DNA from: Actinomycetes bacterium
GTDB lineage: Bacteria > Actinomycetota > Actinomycetes > Actinomycetales > Microbacteriaceae
Direction of reading: 5' to 3'
NCBI GenBank assembly: GCA_029777095.1
Contig: JAKOTS010000013.1
Location: forward strand, 22,482-86,481
Length of the DNA: 64,000 nucleotides
The notes beneath the pieces are model-generated. The model saw only the letters and a list, made by a program, of their open reading frames with translations. It was not told the DNA's origin and made no database searches. Within the stretch, counting starts at the first letter, position 1. Every line of letters starts with the position of its first letter. A program made the translations under genes and the position numbers. Below, piece after piece: positions 1-8,027 of this stretch.

Positions 1-661
1 GCCACGAACGCACGATCGCGTCGCGAATCGTGGTGTGCTCCATCACGAGCACGGATGTCACGAGCAAGAGTTTGGTCGACAGCCAAACCGCGAGGGGGAT
101 GCTGCCAAGCACGAGCACAATGCCGAGGATGATCGCCAGCGGGGGCACCACCGTGCCGAGCGCAAACAGGAGGGCGGCGATGATCGCGACCAGCAGCATC
201 ACAGCGAAGACCACGGCGGCCGTATAGCCGATGAGTCGCCAGGCAACCGGTCGGACCCGGGCCCACAGGGTGCGGAGCGAATGCTTCTCGGCGAGCGCCG
301 CGCTCGCCACCTCGCTCACAACGATTCCCTGCACGAGTACTTGGAACGCGCCGGCGATCAGCCCGAGGATCAGGCCGACCGCGGCGGTGACAACGGTCGA
401 GCCGACAAAGATCGTGATCCATTCGTCGCTTGAGAATTGGAGCGTCTCGAGGCGCTGGAAGGTGAGGTAGGCGACCCCGAGGGTGCCGAGCAGCACAATG
501 AACGAGGCAACAAACTGCACGCCGAGCGCGACACCGAGCAGCACGGCGGGGTTGTGGCGCAGGGCAGAGAACGAGCGTCCGAGAATGGTGCCAAAGCCGA
601 GGGGGTGCAGGGGGATAATGCCCGGTCGAGACGCGGGGACCCACATTGCGTTGGCGCTCAC
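1..661 (-). CDS. Polytopic membrane protein, GPDP membrane-domain-like (3' end outside window)
   Basis: This gene runs leftward and is open at the window edge; about 220 residues are visible. The protein begins with a short Pro-rich cytoplasmic stretch (PGIIPLHPLGFGTILGRSF), followed by at least four hydrophobic segments with the interrupted pattern of the glycerophosphodiester phosphodiesterase membrane-domain family. No catalytic domain is visible, so only the membrane module is supported. The start is taken at a GTG preceded by GGAG; a second in-frame GTG lies two codons upstream (667). It is divergent from mtrA with about 195 bp between the starts, so they may share a regulatory region. 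The function is unknown; the family assignment is from the sequence pattern only. Confidence 0.7.
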   Translation of the reverse strand, partial: MSANAMWVPASRPGIIPLHPLGFGTILGRSFSALRHNPAVLLGVALGVQFVASFIVLLGTLGVAYLTFQRLETLQFSSDEWITIFVGSTVVTAAVGLILGLIAGAFQVLVQGIVVSEVASAALAEKHSLRTLWARVRPVAWRLIGYTAAVVFAVMLLVAIIAALLFALGTVVPPLAIILGIVLVLGSIPLAVWLSTKLLLVTSVLVMEHTTIRDAIVRSW

Positions 662-856
662 TACCACTCCATCCTCCGGGCACGCGGTCTGCGCGATGCC
701 GACGTTCTATCGTGTCACAGCCCGCTTTGGATGCGGGGCTGGGGTGTTGCCCAGGCAGATGCGCGCGAGGTTCGACTACTGTGTGGATATCGGTCTGGAC
801 GCCGCATAGCGCGCCCATGCAGACCACGCCCGCACAAGAAGGACACCGCACGGCCA

Positions 857-1537
857 ATGAGCTCACGCATCCTGGTAGTCGACGATGACACCGCCCTTGC
901 CGAGATGATTGGCATTGTTCTGCGCACGGAAGGCTTCGAGCCGTCGTTTTGTGCCGACGGCGCCGAGGCAGTCGAAACCTTTCGAGCCGTGCGCCCGGAG
1001 CTGATTTTGCTCGATCTCATGTTGCCGGGAATCGACGGCATCGAGATTTGCACCCGGATTCGCGCCGAGTCGGGTGTGCCGATCATCATGCTCACCGCGC
1101 GCACCGATACCGCAGACGTCGTGCGCGGCCTCGAATCGGGCGCCGACGACTACATCGTGAAGCCGTTCAACCCGAAAGAGTTGGTCGCCCGCATCCGCAC
1201 GCGCATGCGCCCGGCCGTCGTGCCCGAGAACGCCGTGCAGCGCATCGGCGACCTCGTCGTCGACATCGCCGGGCACGAGGTGCGCCGCGGCGACGAAGTC
1301 ATCGCTCTCACACCGTTGGAGTTTGAACTGCTGGTGGCCCTGGCATCCAAACCCCAACAGGTGTTCTCTCGCGAAGAACTGCTCGAACAGGTGTGGGGCT
1401 ACCACTACAAGGCAGACACGCGGCTGGTGAACGTGCACGTGCAGCGACTGCGCGCGAAGGTTGAGCGCGACCCCGACAACCCGAAGATCGTGACCACGGT
1501 GCGTGGCGTTGGCTATCGCGCTGGTGCCGTCACCTGA
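857..1537 (+). CDS. mtrA: Response regulator MtrA (OmpR/PhoB family)
   Basis: This is a 226-residue two-domain response regulator. The receiver domain spans residues 4-115, with the acidic cluster near D9-D11, phospho-acceptor D53 in LILLDLMLPG, and K102 in IVKPF. The C-terminal winged helix (about 130-225) carries TPLEFELL and the VNVHVQRLRAKVE recognition region. MtrA of actinobacteria controls cell-wall hydrolases, osmotic response and the replication/division link. The ATG at 857 is chosen because the receiver fold starts immediately (SSRILVVDDD); the reading frame is open further upstream, but that extension is non-conserved. mtrB follows after 5 bp, and with lpqB completes the conserved mtrA-mtrB-lpqB operon. 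All key residues are present. Confidence 0.97.
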   Translation: MSSRILVVDDDTALAEMIGIVLRTEGFEPSFCADGAEAVETFRAVRPELILLDLMLPGIDGIEICTRIRAESGVPIIMLTARTDTADVVRGLESGADDYIVKPFNPKELVARIRTRMRPAVVPENAVQRIGDLVVDIAGHEVRRGDEVIALTPLEFELLVALASKPQQVFSREELLEQVWGYHYKADTRLVNVHVQRLRAKVERDPDNPKIVTTVRGVGYRAGAVT

Positions 1538-1542
1538 CACGT

Positions 1543-3273
1543 ATGGCTTCGCGTAGCGCCGTTCCACTCAATTGGTCAGACGTGCGAACGTGGCCAGCGG
1601 CGGCGGCTGCGGGGTGGCGGAGTTCGCTTCGTTTTCGCACCATGGTGCTCACCCTGGTGCTCACTGCCGCGGCGATCCTCGTTGCCTGTTTTGTGATGAC
1701 GCTGGCGATCCAGAGCGATCTGTTCCAATCGAGGCTGAGCCAGGTGCTCGCAGACGCGCGACGGGGAACGACGAGTGCGCAGGGGGCCCTCGACGCCGCC
1801 GAGGTCGCCGACCGCGTCGAGACGCAGCAACTGCTCACATCGGTGCGAGGCTCGATCGTGCGCCAGTCTTCGACCGAGCTGATGGCCGTGTTTCGGGTGC
1901 CGGGGCAGCCGCTGTCGGCCCTCGCCCCGCAGCCGTTCACGACCGGATTGACGAGCGAGCAGGTGTCGCCGGCCCTCCGCAAGGCGGTCGAGTCGAGCAC
2001 GGGCGGGCAGTGGTGGCAGTCGGTCTCGCTGCCCTCGAGCAATGGTCGTCAGGTTGCCGGCATCGTGGTCGGGCAGCAGCTGCAATTGCCGAGCGGGGCC
2101 GGTGCCTACGAGCTCTATCTCGGCTACGACCTCGCGGGCGCGGAGGAGACGCTCGGGTTTGTGCAGCGCACGCTGTGGCTCGCAGGCCTGGCACTGATTG
2201 CGCTGATCGGCGGAATCTCGTGGTTCGTGCTGCGCTCGGTCACGACCCCCATCGCCGAGGCCGCCGACACCAGTGCGCGCCTGGCTGCCGGCGAACTTGA
2301 GGTGCGCCTGCCGGTGCACGGCGAGGACGAGCTGGCAACACTCGGGCGTTCGTTCAATGCGATGGCCGACAGCATCCAAGGCCAGATTCTGAAGCTTGCC
2401 GACCTTTCGCTCGTGCAGCAAAGATTCGTGTCGGATGTCTCGCACGAGCTGCGCACGCCGCTCACGACGATCCGCCTTGCGTCTGAAATGATCAACGACC
2501 AGCGCGACACCTTCGCGCCGGCGACGGGTCGTGCGGCGGAGCTGCTCCACGACCAGGTTGAGCGCTTCGAACTGCTACTCACTGACCTGCTCGAGATCAG
2601 CCGCTACGACGCGGGGTCGGTGCAACTCGAGTGGGAGTCGAGGAGCCTGACGCAGCTCACGGAGGACGTGGTCGCGTCGATGGAGCAGCTGGCCGAGCAG
2701 CACGGATCGATCGTTCGGGTGCTCTCGCCCGGGGGACACACGCCGAGCCAAATGGATGCGCGCCGCGTTCGCCGGGTCGTGCGCAATCTGCTGGGCAACG
2801 CCATCGAACACGGCGAGGGCCGCCCGATCATCGTGACCGTCGACAGCAATCGCCAGGCCGTTGCGATCGGTGTGCGCGACTTTGGGATGGGCATGCGTCC
2901 CGAGGATGTCGAGCATGTGTTTGACCGATTCTGGCGGGCCGACCCCTCACGCAAGCGCTCGATCGGGGGCACCGGTTTGGGGCTGTCGATCGCGCTCGGC
3001 GATGCGCGGCTGCACAATGGCACGCTCGGGGTCTGGTCGGAGCCCGGTCGCGGCACCCACTTCGTGCTCACGCTGCCGCGCCGCGCCGGTGTCATCGAGC
3101 CCGAATCACCGATCCGCCTCGAGCCAGACGAATCCGAAGACGCCGACGTGGCAATGTTCGGCACCGCAACGGCGACCGCGGCGATCGACGTCGAATCCCT
3201 CGTCGAATTGAACAGGCCCGGCGGCAGCGGGCCAGAAGAACCGAAGGCCGAAGCGTCAGGAGAACAACAATGA
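1543..3273 (+). CDS. mtrB: Sensor histidine kinase MtrB
   Basis: This is a 576-residue membrane histidine kinase partnered with MtrA. Transmembrane helix 1 spans about residues 33-56 and helix 2 about 210-232, bracketing an extracytoplasmic sensor region of roughly 150 residues. A HAMP domain follows (about 232-285). Then comes the HisKA box with phospho-accepting H301 in SDVSHELRTPLTTIR, and the HATPase domain with the N box NLLGNAIEHGEG, the G1 box DFGMGM and the G2 box GTGLGLSIA. The C-terminal 60 residues are acidic and low complexity. It overlaps lpqB by 4 bp (ATGA), indicating translational coupling. Kinase and phosphatase action on MtrA is known from the family; the sensed signal is not evident here. 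Confidence 0.96.
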   Translation: MASRSAVPLNWSDVRTWPAAAAAGWRSSLRFRTMVLTLVLTAAAILVACFVMTLAIQSDLFQSRLSQVLADARRGTTSAQGALDAAEVADRVETQQLLTSVRGSIVRQSSTELMAVFRVPGQPLSALAPQPFTTGLTSEQVSPALRKAVESSTGGQWWQSVSLPSSNGRQVAGIVVGQQLQLPSGAGAYELYLGYDLAGAEETLGFVQRTLWLAGLALIALIGGISWFVLRSVTTPIAEAADTSARLAAGELEVRLPVHGEDELATLGRSFNAMADSIQGQILKLADLSLVQQRFVSDVSHELRTPLTTIRLASEMINDQRDTFAPATGRAAELLHDQVERFELLLTDLLEISRYDAGSVQLEWESRSLTQLTEDVVASMEQLAEQHGSIVRVLSPGGHTPSQMDARRVRRVVRNLLGNAIEHGEGRPIIVTVDSNRQAVAIGVRDFGMGMRPEDVEHVFDRFWRADPSRKRSIGGTGLGLSIALGDARLHNGTLGVWSEPGRGTHFVLTLPRRAGVIEPESPIRLEPDESEDADVAMFGTATATAAIDVESLVELNRPGGSGPEEPKAEASGEQQ

Positions 3274-4985
3274 GTCGGCGGCGCAGTGTGGGTCTCGGCA
3301 TCCTGGCACTGCTGACCGTCGTGCTGACCGCGTGTGCCGGGCTCCCGACGACGGGTCCCGTGAATGCGGGCCTTCCGCCCGCCGAGGGGCCAGGGCGCCT
3401 TGATGTTGACTTTCTCCCGGAGCGTCCCGCGCTGGGGGCGAGCCCGCAACAGATCGTCGAAGGCTTTGTGGATGCCGCCACCAGCCCCGCCGGCAACTTT
3501 GAGATTGCCCGCTCGTACCTCGCGCCGGCCCTGCGTGACGCATGGGATCCGGGCGTGGGAGTCACCATCGACCAACCGCGCGGGAGGTCAGTGTCGGAGC
3601 CCGAAAACGACGCGGCGGCAGAAACCGACACGGTGACGGTGACGTTCACCCCGACCGCCGACGTGGATGAAGCGGGGAGCTATCGCGTTGCCGAAGCGCC
3701 GAGCCCGGCGAGCCGCAAGTACGTCGTGGCGAAGCAAAGCGACGGCGAATACCGCGTGGTCAGCGCCCCGGACGGCATCGTGCTCGACTCGGAGACATTC
3801 AAGGTGGTCTTCAACCAATTCACGCTGATGTACTTCGACCCCACCTGGCGGTTCTTAGTGCCCGATGTGCGCTGGTTCCCGGCACGCACCAACACCGCGA
3901 CAAACATCGCCAGCAAGCTGATTGATGGCGCGCCGAGCGCCTGGCTGGAAGGCGCGGTCGTCAGCGCGTTCCCGCAGGATGTGGCACTGAAGAGCAAAAC
4001 GGTGCCGGTGACGAGCGGCGTCGCGCATGTCGAACTCGACAACTCGGCGGTCACCCTCGACGACTTGACGCTCAGCCGGATGCAGGCGCAATTGCAGGCG
4101 AGCCTTGCCACTGCCGGCGTGCCGCGCGTTGACATGCTGGTCGGAATCAACGTGCTTGCCGTGATGGCCGCGCCGACGGCTCCCACGAAAGTCGACGGCC
4201 GCGCGTTCGTGCAAACCGCCACGGGTGTTGGCTTCGTATCTGGCAATGAGCTTGAGGTGATTCCGGGGCTGAGCGCGCAGCTCGCACGCCTGCAGAGCCA
4301 GCGCATCGAGCTCGCGCCATCGCAGGAATTCGCCGCCGTCCTGGGCGTTGACGGGCAAGTGAGCCGCGTGCCGCGCGAGGGTGATGCGCTTGTGCTGGAT
4401 TCCCGGCGCGGGCTGATCGCGCCCACGGTCGACCCGTGGGGTGCGATCTGGAGTGTGCCGCGGGACGTGCCCTCGGCGGTGATTGCCTATCGTTCGACCG
4501 GTGAAGCAACTGCCATCGCCAGCGCGTGGCCCGACGCGTCGGAGATTGCCGGCATGCAGCTCTCGCGTGATGGCACCCGGGTTGCGGCGGCGGTCACGAT
4601 TGGCGGCCAGAGTTGGATGGAAATCGCGGCCGTGCGGCGTGACGCCGACGGCAAGCCGGTCGCGCTGGGCGAACCATTGAAGGTCGCGCGTCTGAGCGGG
4701 CCCGGCACAGGGATCGCGTGGGTGGATGACACCAGCATCGCCGCCGCATTTATCGCCAATGAGGTTCCCTGGATCGCGACGACGCTGGTCGGCGGTCCGG
4801 GTTCGGTGCGCGATGCGCCGATGGGCACCGTCTCGCTGGCCGGTGGCAATAACCTCGCCGGGCTGCGGTTGCAGACGAGCACGGGGGAGCTGTTCGTACA
4901 GCGCGCTTCGACGTGGCAGCAGAGCGCCGAGGACGTGCTGGTGCTCGCGACGCAGCAGGGGATGCCGCTGCAAGAGATCCCCTAG
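3270..4985 (+). CDS. lpqB: Lipoprotein LpqB, MtrAB accessory protein
   Basis: This is a 571-residue secreted lipoprotein. The signal peptide ends in the lipobox LTAC, with lipidated C22. It is followed by a GerMN-like region (roughly residues 180-300) and a C-terminal beta-propeller-like part, the usual LpqB architecture. In mycobacteria LpqB interacts with the MtrB sensor domain and affects MtrA phosphorylation; that role is inferred here from conserved synteny and length. It is the last gene of the block. The 150 bp after it hold only GC-rich, G-repeat DNA and the iron-regulated promoter of the next gene. Confidence 0.93.
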   Translation: MSRRRSVGLGILALLTVVLTACAGLPTTGPVNAGLPPAEGPGRLDVDFLPERPALGASPQQIVEGFVDAATSPAGNFEIARSYLAPALRDAWDPGVGVTIDQPRGRSVSEPENDAAAETDTVTVTFTPTADVDEAGSYRVAEAPSPASRKYVVAKQSDGEYRVVSAPDGIVLDSETFKVVFNQFTLMYFDPTWRFLVPDVRWFPARTNTATNIASKLIDGAPSAWLEGAVVSAFPQDVALKSKTVPVTSGVAHVELDNSAVTLDDLTLSRMQAQLQASLATAGVPRVDMLVGINVLAVMAAPTAPTKVDGRAFVQTATGVGFVSGNELEVIPGLSAQLARLQSQRIELAPSQEFAAVLGVDGQVSRVPREGDALVLDSRRGLIAPTVDPWGAIWSVPRDVPSAVIAYRSTGEATAIASAWPDASEIAGMQLSRDGTRVAAAVTIGGQSWMEIAAVRRDADGKPVALGEPLKVARLSGPGTGIAWVDDTSIAAAFIANEVPWIATTLVGGPGSVRDAPMGTVSLAGGNNLAGLRLQTSTGELFVQRASTWQQSAEDVLVLATQQGMPLQEIP

Positions 4986-5109
4986 CCGGGCGTCCGGGAT
5001 TTCGGGGATTCCGGGAGCTGGGGGGCTGCGGGCCTGCGGTCGTGCGGGGCTGCAGGCGTACCGGCGAGGTGCAACCTGAAGATGCGGGATGAACCCTGGC
5101 CAAGTGAGG

Positions 5110-5128
5110 TTAGGCATGCCTATACTAA
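5110..5128 (+). promoter_or_regulatory. DtxR/IdeR-type iron box overlapping a -10 element
   Basis: The 19-bp site TTAGGCATGCCTATACTAA contains a perfect 12-bp palindrome (TAGGCATGCCTA) within TTAG...CTAA and resembles the actinobacterial DmdR/IdeR consensus. A strong -10, TATACT, lies inside it at 5121-5126. The ATG at 5136 begins about 10 bp after that hexamer, so the transcript is probably leaderless or nearly so. Iron-bound repressor would block the promoter directly. The operator call is by motif resemblance. Confidence 0.8.
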
Positions 5129-5135
5129 GAACGTC

Positions 5136-5681
5136 ATGTCACACAGCACAGAGCAGCTCACGTCGCCGCAGTCCGGTTCTAATCGACCTACCTCGGTCGT
5201 GCACGCGGGCATCGAGCACGGACCCCGGGCGTGCAAAGCGGCAAAGCACACGCGCGTGCAGCACCTGATCACAGCCGACGAGACCTCGCTTCTCGAACTC
5301 GAAACGCTGCTGGTGACGCTCCCAATTTGCTCGACGGGTCGGGTGTTCATCGAAGTGCCTGATGCGGCATCCGTCACCGACATTGCCGCCCCGGCGCGCA
5401 TGACCGTCACGTGGCTCGATCGTTCGGCACGCTCCGGCGCTGCGGGCACGGGCGAGCTGTGTGCCCCCGGCCGCGCACTTACGCGCGCCGTTGCGGCCTG
5501 GGCGGGCGAGATGCTCTGCGCCGATGACGACCACACCCGGGTCTTCTTGACGGGTGGATTCCTCGGCACCGCCGACATCGTCGACCACCTGGTCGACCGG
5601 CTCGGCGTCGACGCCGACAGCATTCACGCACCCGCCCGCTTTGGGCTGCCGGTGCGCGCAGAATCACCCGCTGCAGCCTGA
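5136..5681 (+). CDS. Siderophore-interacting-protein (SIP) domain protein
   Basis: This is a 181-residue protein matching the C-terminal NAD(P)H-binding half of SIP flavoproteins. Visible features are TLPICSTGRVFIEVPD, the MTVTWLDRS block, the CAPG turn and an AVAAWAGE helix. Full SIP ferric-siderophore reductases are about 270 residues with an N-terminal FAD domain; this one lacks the FAD domain, so it may need a partner or have a different role. The ATG at 5136 is chosen over an upstream ATG at 5082 because the iron box and -10 lie between them. Iron-repressed expression is inferred from that box. No siderophore transporter is nearby. Its stop lies at the edge of a 15-bp tandem repeat. Confidence 0.75.
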   Translation: MSHSTEQLTSPQSGSNRPTSVVHAGIEHGPRACKAAKHTRVQHLITADETSLLELETLLVTLPICSTGRVFIEVPDAASVTDIAAPARMTVTWLDRSARSGAAGTGELCAPGRALTRAVAAWAGEMLCADDDHTRVFLTGGFLGTADIVDHLVDRLGVDADSIHAPARFGLPVRAESPAAA

Positions 5682-5685
5682 ATCA

Positions 5686-5760
5686 GCGCGGTTTGACTCA
5701 GCGTTGCCTGAATGAGCGTTGCCTGAATGAGCGCGGTCTGCATGACCGCAGCCCGATTCA
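5686..5760. repeat. 15-bp tandem repeat, five units
   Basis: Five 15-bp units run from 5686, 5701, 5716, 5731 and 5746. Units 2 and 3 are identical (GCGTTGCCTGAATGA); the others differ at several positions. The array lies just after the stop of the SIP gene, between two convergent genes. Confidence 0.8.
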
Positions 5761-5775
5761 ACACTGCCGCTGAAC

Positions 5776-6231
5776 TCAGCTCTTGCGTGCGTAGCGCGCG
5801 TGGACATACCCGCCCTGCACGAGCCCAGCTTCGATTTCGAAGCGGTTGCGTAGCGCATTGCGGCCCGCGAGCGCGTAGAGCACGGGCATGAGAAACCCGT
5901 AGCGTCGCCACTGCCGGGCGTGCACGGCCTCGTGTGCGAGCACGGGCGCCGACACGTTGTTGCCGGTGAGGTAGCAACGCCCGACGCACACGCCGCCGCG
6001 GCGGTAGGCCCACGAGGGCAGGCCACGAAACACGAGGAGCCTATCGACATTCTCGACGCGGCCAGTGCTCAGCAGGCCGCCCCAGATCATGCCGACCGCG
6101 GTGCCCCAGTAAAAACCGAGGTCACTGATCGGCGAGTCGAGGAGGAACGACGGGATCCACCGGTCGACGCGCCGACCGCGAGCGAGGGCGCGCTCTGCCT
6201 GGGCTTCCCAGTCCGCCGGAGGGGCGCTCAC
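5776..6231 (-). CDS. Small HExxH-containing protein, hypothetical
   Basis: This is a 151-residue protein of unknown function. A hydrophobic stretch (about residues 36-55, DLGFYWGTAVGMIWGGLL) and a second one near 110-120 suggest membrane association. The motif LAHEAVHARQWRRYG contains HEAVH, the zinc-ligand signature of metallopeptidases, followed by the basic helix common in small M48/M56-like domains. No third zinc ligand can be assigned with confidence. The start is GTG, overlapping the stop of the arginase-like gene by 4 bp, so the two are probably co-translated. Homologues are often annotated vaguely; enzymatic activity is not established. Confidence 0.65.
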   Translation of the reverse strand: MSAPPADWEAQAERALARGRRVDRWIPSFLLDSPISDLGFYWGTAVGMIWGGLLSTGRVENVDRLLVFRGLPSWAYRRGGVCVGRCYLTGNNVSAPVLAHEAVHARQWRRYGFLMPVLYALAGRNALRNRFEIEAGLVQGGYVHARYARKS

Positions 6232-7091
6232 ACCAACGCACCAACGATGCGCAGGATTGTCGACATGTCGTGCGTGACAGCCGCGGGCGACGAGGGCGCG
6301 TACTCGGTGATTGCGGCGCCGGCCAGGGGCAAGCGCTCACGCAGCGCCGCGATCGTCTCGAGTAGCTGACGCAGGTCGAGACCGAATGGTTCGGCGTGGC
6401 CGAGCCCCGACAGCGCCGACGGGTCGAGCACGTTCAGATCGATGTGCACGAAGACGCGGGATGCCCCCGCCGCCGTGATCGCCGCCACAAGTTCGTCGGG
6501 GTTGAGGTTGTCGGGCGACCGCAATGCGACGCCGTGCGCTTCGGCGGCCGCCACCTGTGCCTCGTCCATCGCGCGCACGCCGATGAGGGCGAGGCGCCCG
6601 TGACCGATCATTGGCCCGGGGCTATCGGCATCCGGGCGCGGGATGCTCGGATCAACGAGCGCCCGGGCGGCCATGTCATGAAACGCCTTCGTCGGCGAAG
6701 ACGCGGGGGAGTGGAACGCGCCACGGGCACCGAACCAGATCACGGCAAGAGCCGGGTCGGTGGCGTCGGTGGCGCCAGCGGCGTGGGCGGCACCAGCGGC
6801 GTGGAGCGCTGCGATGGTGCCGACGCCGGCATCGCCGCCGAACGTCACAACCGCCTGCTCAAGCGCGCGCTGTTCATCAAGCGCAGCGCGAAGGTTTCTT
6901 GCGGTCTGGCTGAGCGCGCTCATCCGCAACACACCGGTGTCGAGGGTGTCGCCCGCCTCGAGGGGAACCTCGACCAGGTGCGAGCTGGATCGGGGCAGAT
7001 CACCAAGCACAGCCTGCGCCCCGTCGACGAGCTGCATCGCTCGCGAGGAGCTTGATCCCTGCCATTGCGGAACAACGAGGAAACGGACCAT
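6228..7091 (-). CDS. Arginase/ureohydrolase-family protein with degenerate metal site
   Basis: This 287-residue protein has the ureohydrolase fold signature, seen in an HIDLNVLDP segment (216-224) and the conserved tail EPFGLDLRQLLETI. Arginases and agmatinases bind two Mn2+ through GGDH, DAHxD and SxDxDxxDP. Here these read GGDAG (85-89), FGARGAFHSP (120-129) and HIDLNVLDP, so most metal ligands are lost. Hydrolase activity is therefore doubtful; it may be a structural or binding paralogue. The start is ATG 7091, after GAGG on the minus strand; the frame is open upstream but that part is basic and unconserved. The downstream HExxH gene overlaps its stop. A consensus TATAAT lies about 55 bp upstream of the start. 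Confidence 0.78.
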   Translation of the reverse strand: MVRFLVVPQWQGSSSSRAMQLVDGAQAVLGDLPRSSSHLVEVPLEAGDTLDTGVLRMSALSQTARNLRAALDEQRALEQAVVTFGGDAGVGTIAALHAAGAAHAAGATDATDPALAVIWFGARGAFHSPASSPTKAFHDMAARALVDPSIPRPDADSPGPMIGHGRLALIGVRAMDEAQVAAAEAHGVALRSPDNLNPDELVAAITAAGASRVFVHIDLNVLDPSALSGLGHAEPFGLDLRQLLETIAALRERLPLAGAAITEYAPSSPAAVTHDMSTILRIVGALV

Positions 7092-7141
7092 CAGAACCTC
7101 TGTCCGATCAAAAAATGCCCTGCACAAAAACCGCTGTGCAA

Positions 7142-7201
7142 CAAAAATTATACCGCGGCGACCGGGTGGCCGTCCCTTGAAGGAGACCGCCCGGTCGCCG
7201 C
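7142..7201 (-). terminator. Rho-independent terminator downstream of pspA
   Basis: A perfect 12-bp inverted repeat, GCGGCGACCGGG (7155-7166) against CCCGGTCGCCGC (7190-7201), extends three more pairs with one G-U. It starts 12 bp after the pspA stop. On the minus strand a run of five T's follows a few bases after the stem. Confidence 0.75.
7147..7152 (-). promoter_or_regulatory. Possible -10 element (TATAAT) for the arginase-like gene
   Basis: The minus strand reads TATAAT, a perfect -10 hexamer, about 55 bp before the arginase-like ATG. It is immediately followed by a T-run that would also serve as the U-tract of the pspA terminator. The expected -35 position falls within the hairpin, with no clear match, so the terminator reading is the stronger one. 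Confidence 0.35.
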
Positions 7202-7212
7202 GAATGCGGTGC

Positions 7213-7950
7213 TTAGGAGTTGATCGCGCCCTGCGCGTTGCCACCGTGCTTGAGCGCGGCAAGCCGCGCCTCAACCTCGGTCAGCTCGCCGATGTCGTCG
7301 AGTGCGTTGAACTGCGCGTCGAGGCTCGATGCGGCCAGCTCCTGCTTGCCGGCGGCCAGAGCCTCCTGGCGACGGATCTTGTCTTCGAAGCGGCCGAGGT
7401 CGCTTGTCGGGTCCATCACGTCGATCGACTTGACGGCGTCGGCGACCTTGTTCTGGGCCTCGGCGGTCTTCGCGCGGGCGAGCAGCTCCGAACGCTTCGA
7501 CTTCAGCTCTTCGAGCTTCTGCTTCATACCGTTCAGGCCGTCCTTGAGCTTGTCAACGACCTCCGTCTGTGCCGCAATCTGCGGGGCCGAGGCCTTCGCC
7601 TCGTTCTCAGCGCTGATCTGGCGCTGCAGCGCAATCTTCGCCAGGTTGTCAAACTTGTCGGCGTCGACCGTGTGGCCGGCGGTGCGCAGTTCGTCACCCT
7701 TGCGGCTGGCAGCGATTGCCTTGTTGCCCCAATCTGCGGCGGCCTGCACGTCTTCCTGGTTGTCGCGCTCGAGCAAACGCAGGTTGCCGATCGTTTCGGC
7801 GATCGCCGATTCTGCGTCGGCAATGTTGTTGCTGAAGTCGCGAACAAGCTGGTCGAGCATCTTCTGCGGGTCTTCAGCCGAGTCGAGCATTGCGTTGACG
7901 TTTGCCTTCAGGAGCGTCGAGATACGCCCGAAAATGGACTGCTTAGCCAT
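7213..7950 (-). CDS. pspA: PspA/IM30 family phage-shock protein
   Basis: This is a 245-residue, almost entirely alpha-helical coiled-coil protein of the PspA/IM30/Vipp1 (bacterial ESCRT-III-like) family. It has the N-terminal amphipathic helix (MAKQSIFGRISTLLKANVNAMLD), the DPQKMLDQLVRDF signature and heptad-rich helices to about residue 190. Family members assemble on stressed inner membrane and preserve proton-motive force. The start ATG has GGAGG a few bases upstream. The next gene upstream on the same strand encodes a TPM-domain membrane protein 77 bp away, a common actinobacterial pairing. A strong hairpin terminator follows the stop. Confidence 0.95.
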   Translation of the reverse strand: MAKQSIFGRISTLLKANVNAMLDSAEDPQKMLDQLVRDFSNNIADAESAIAETIGNLRLLERDNQEDVQAAADWGNKAIAASRKGDELRTAGHTVDADKFDNLAKIALQRQISAENEAKASAPQIAAQTEVVDKLKDGLNGMKQKLEELKSKRSELLARAKTAEAQNKVADAVKSIDVMDPTSDLGRFEDKIRRQEALAAGKQELAASSLDAQFNALDDIGELTEVEARLAALKHGGNAQGAINS

Positions 7951-8027
7951 GGAGGTTCCTTCCGTAGTGGTTCAGTTGTGTACGAGTATGAAATTTGGAT
8001 GCCGCGGCCCCCGCTGCACCGGTGTCG

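Noticed and set aside
437..856. N-terminal extension of MtrA
   Set aside because: The frame is open, but the receiver fold begins right at the ATG at 857 and the extension overlaps the divergent gene and its promoter region.
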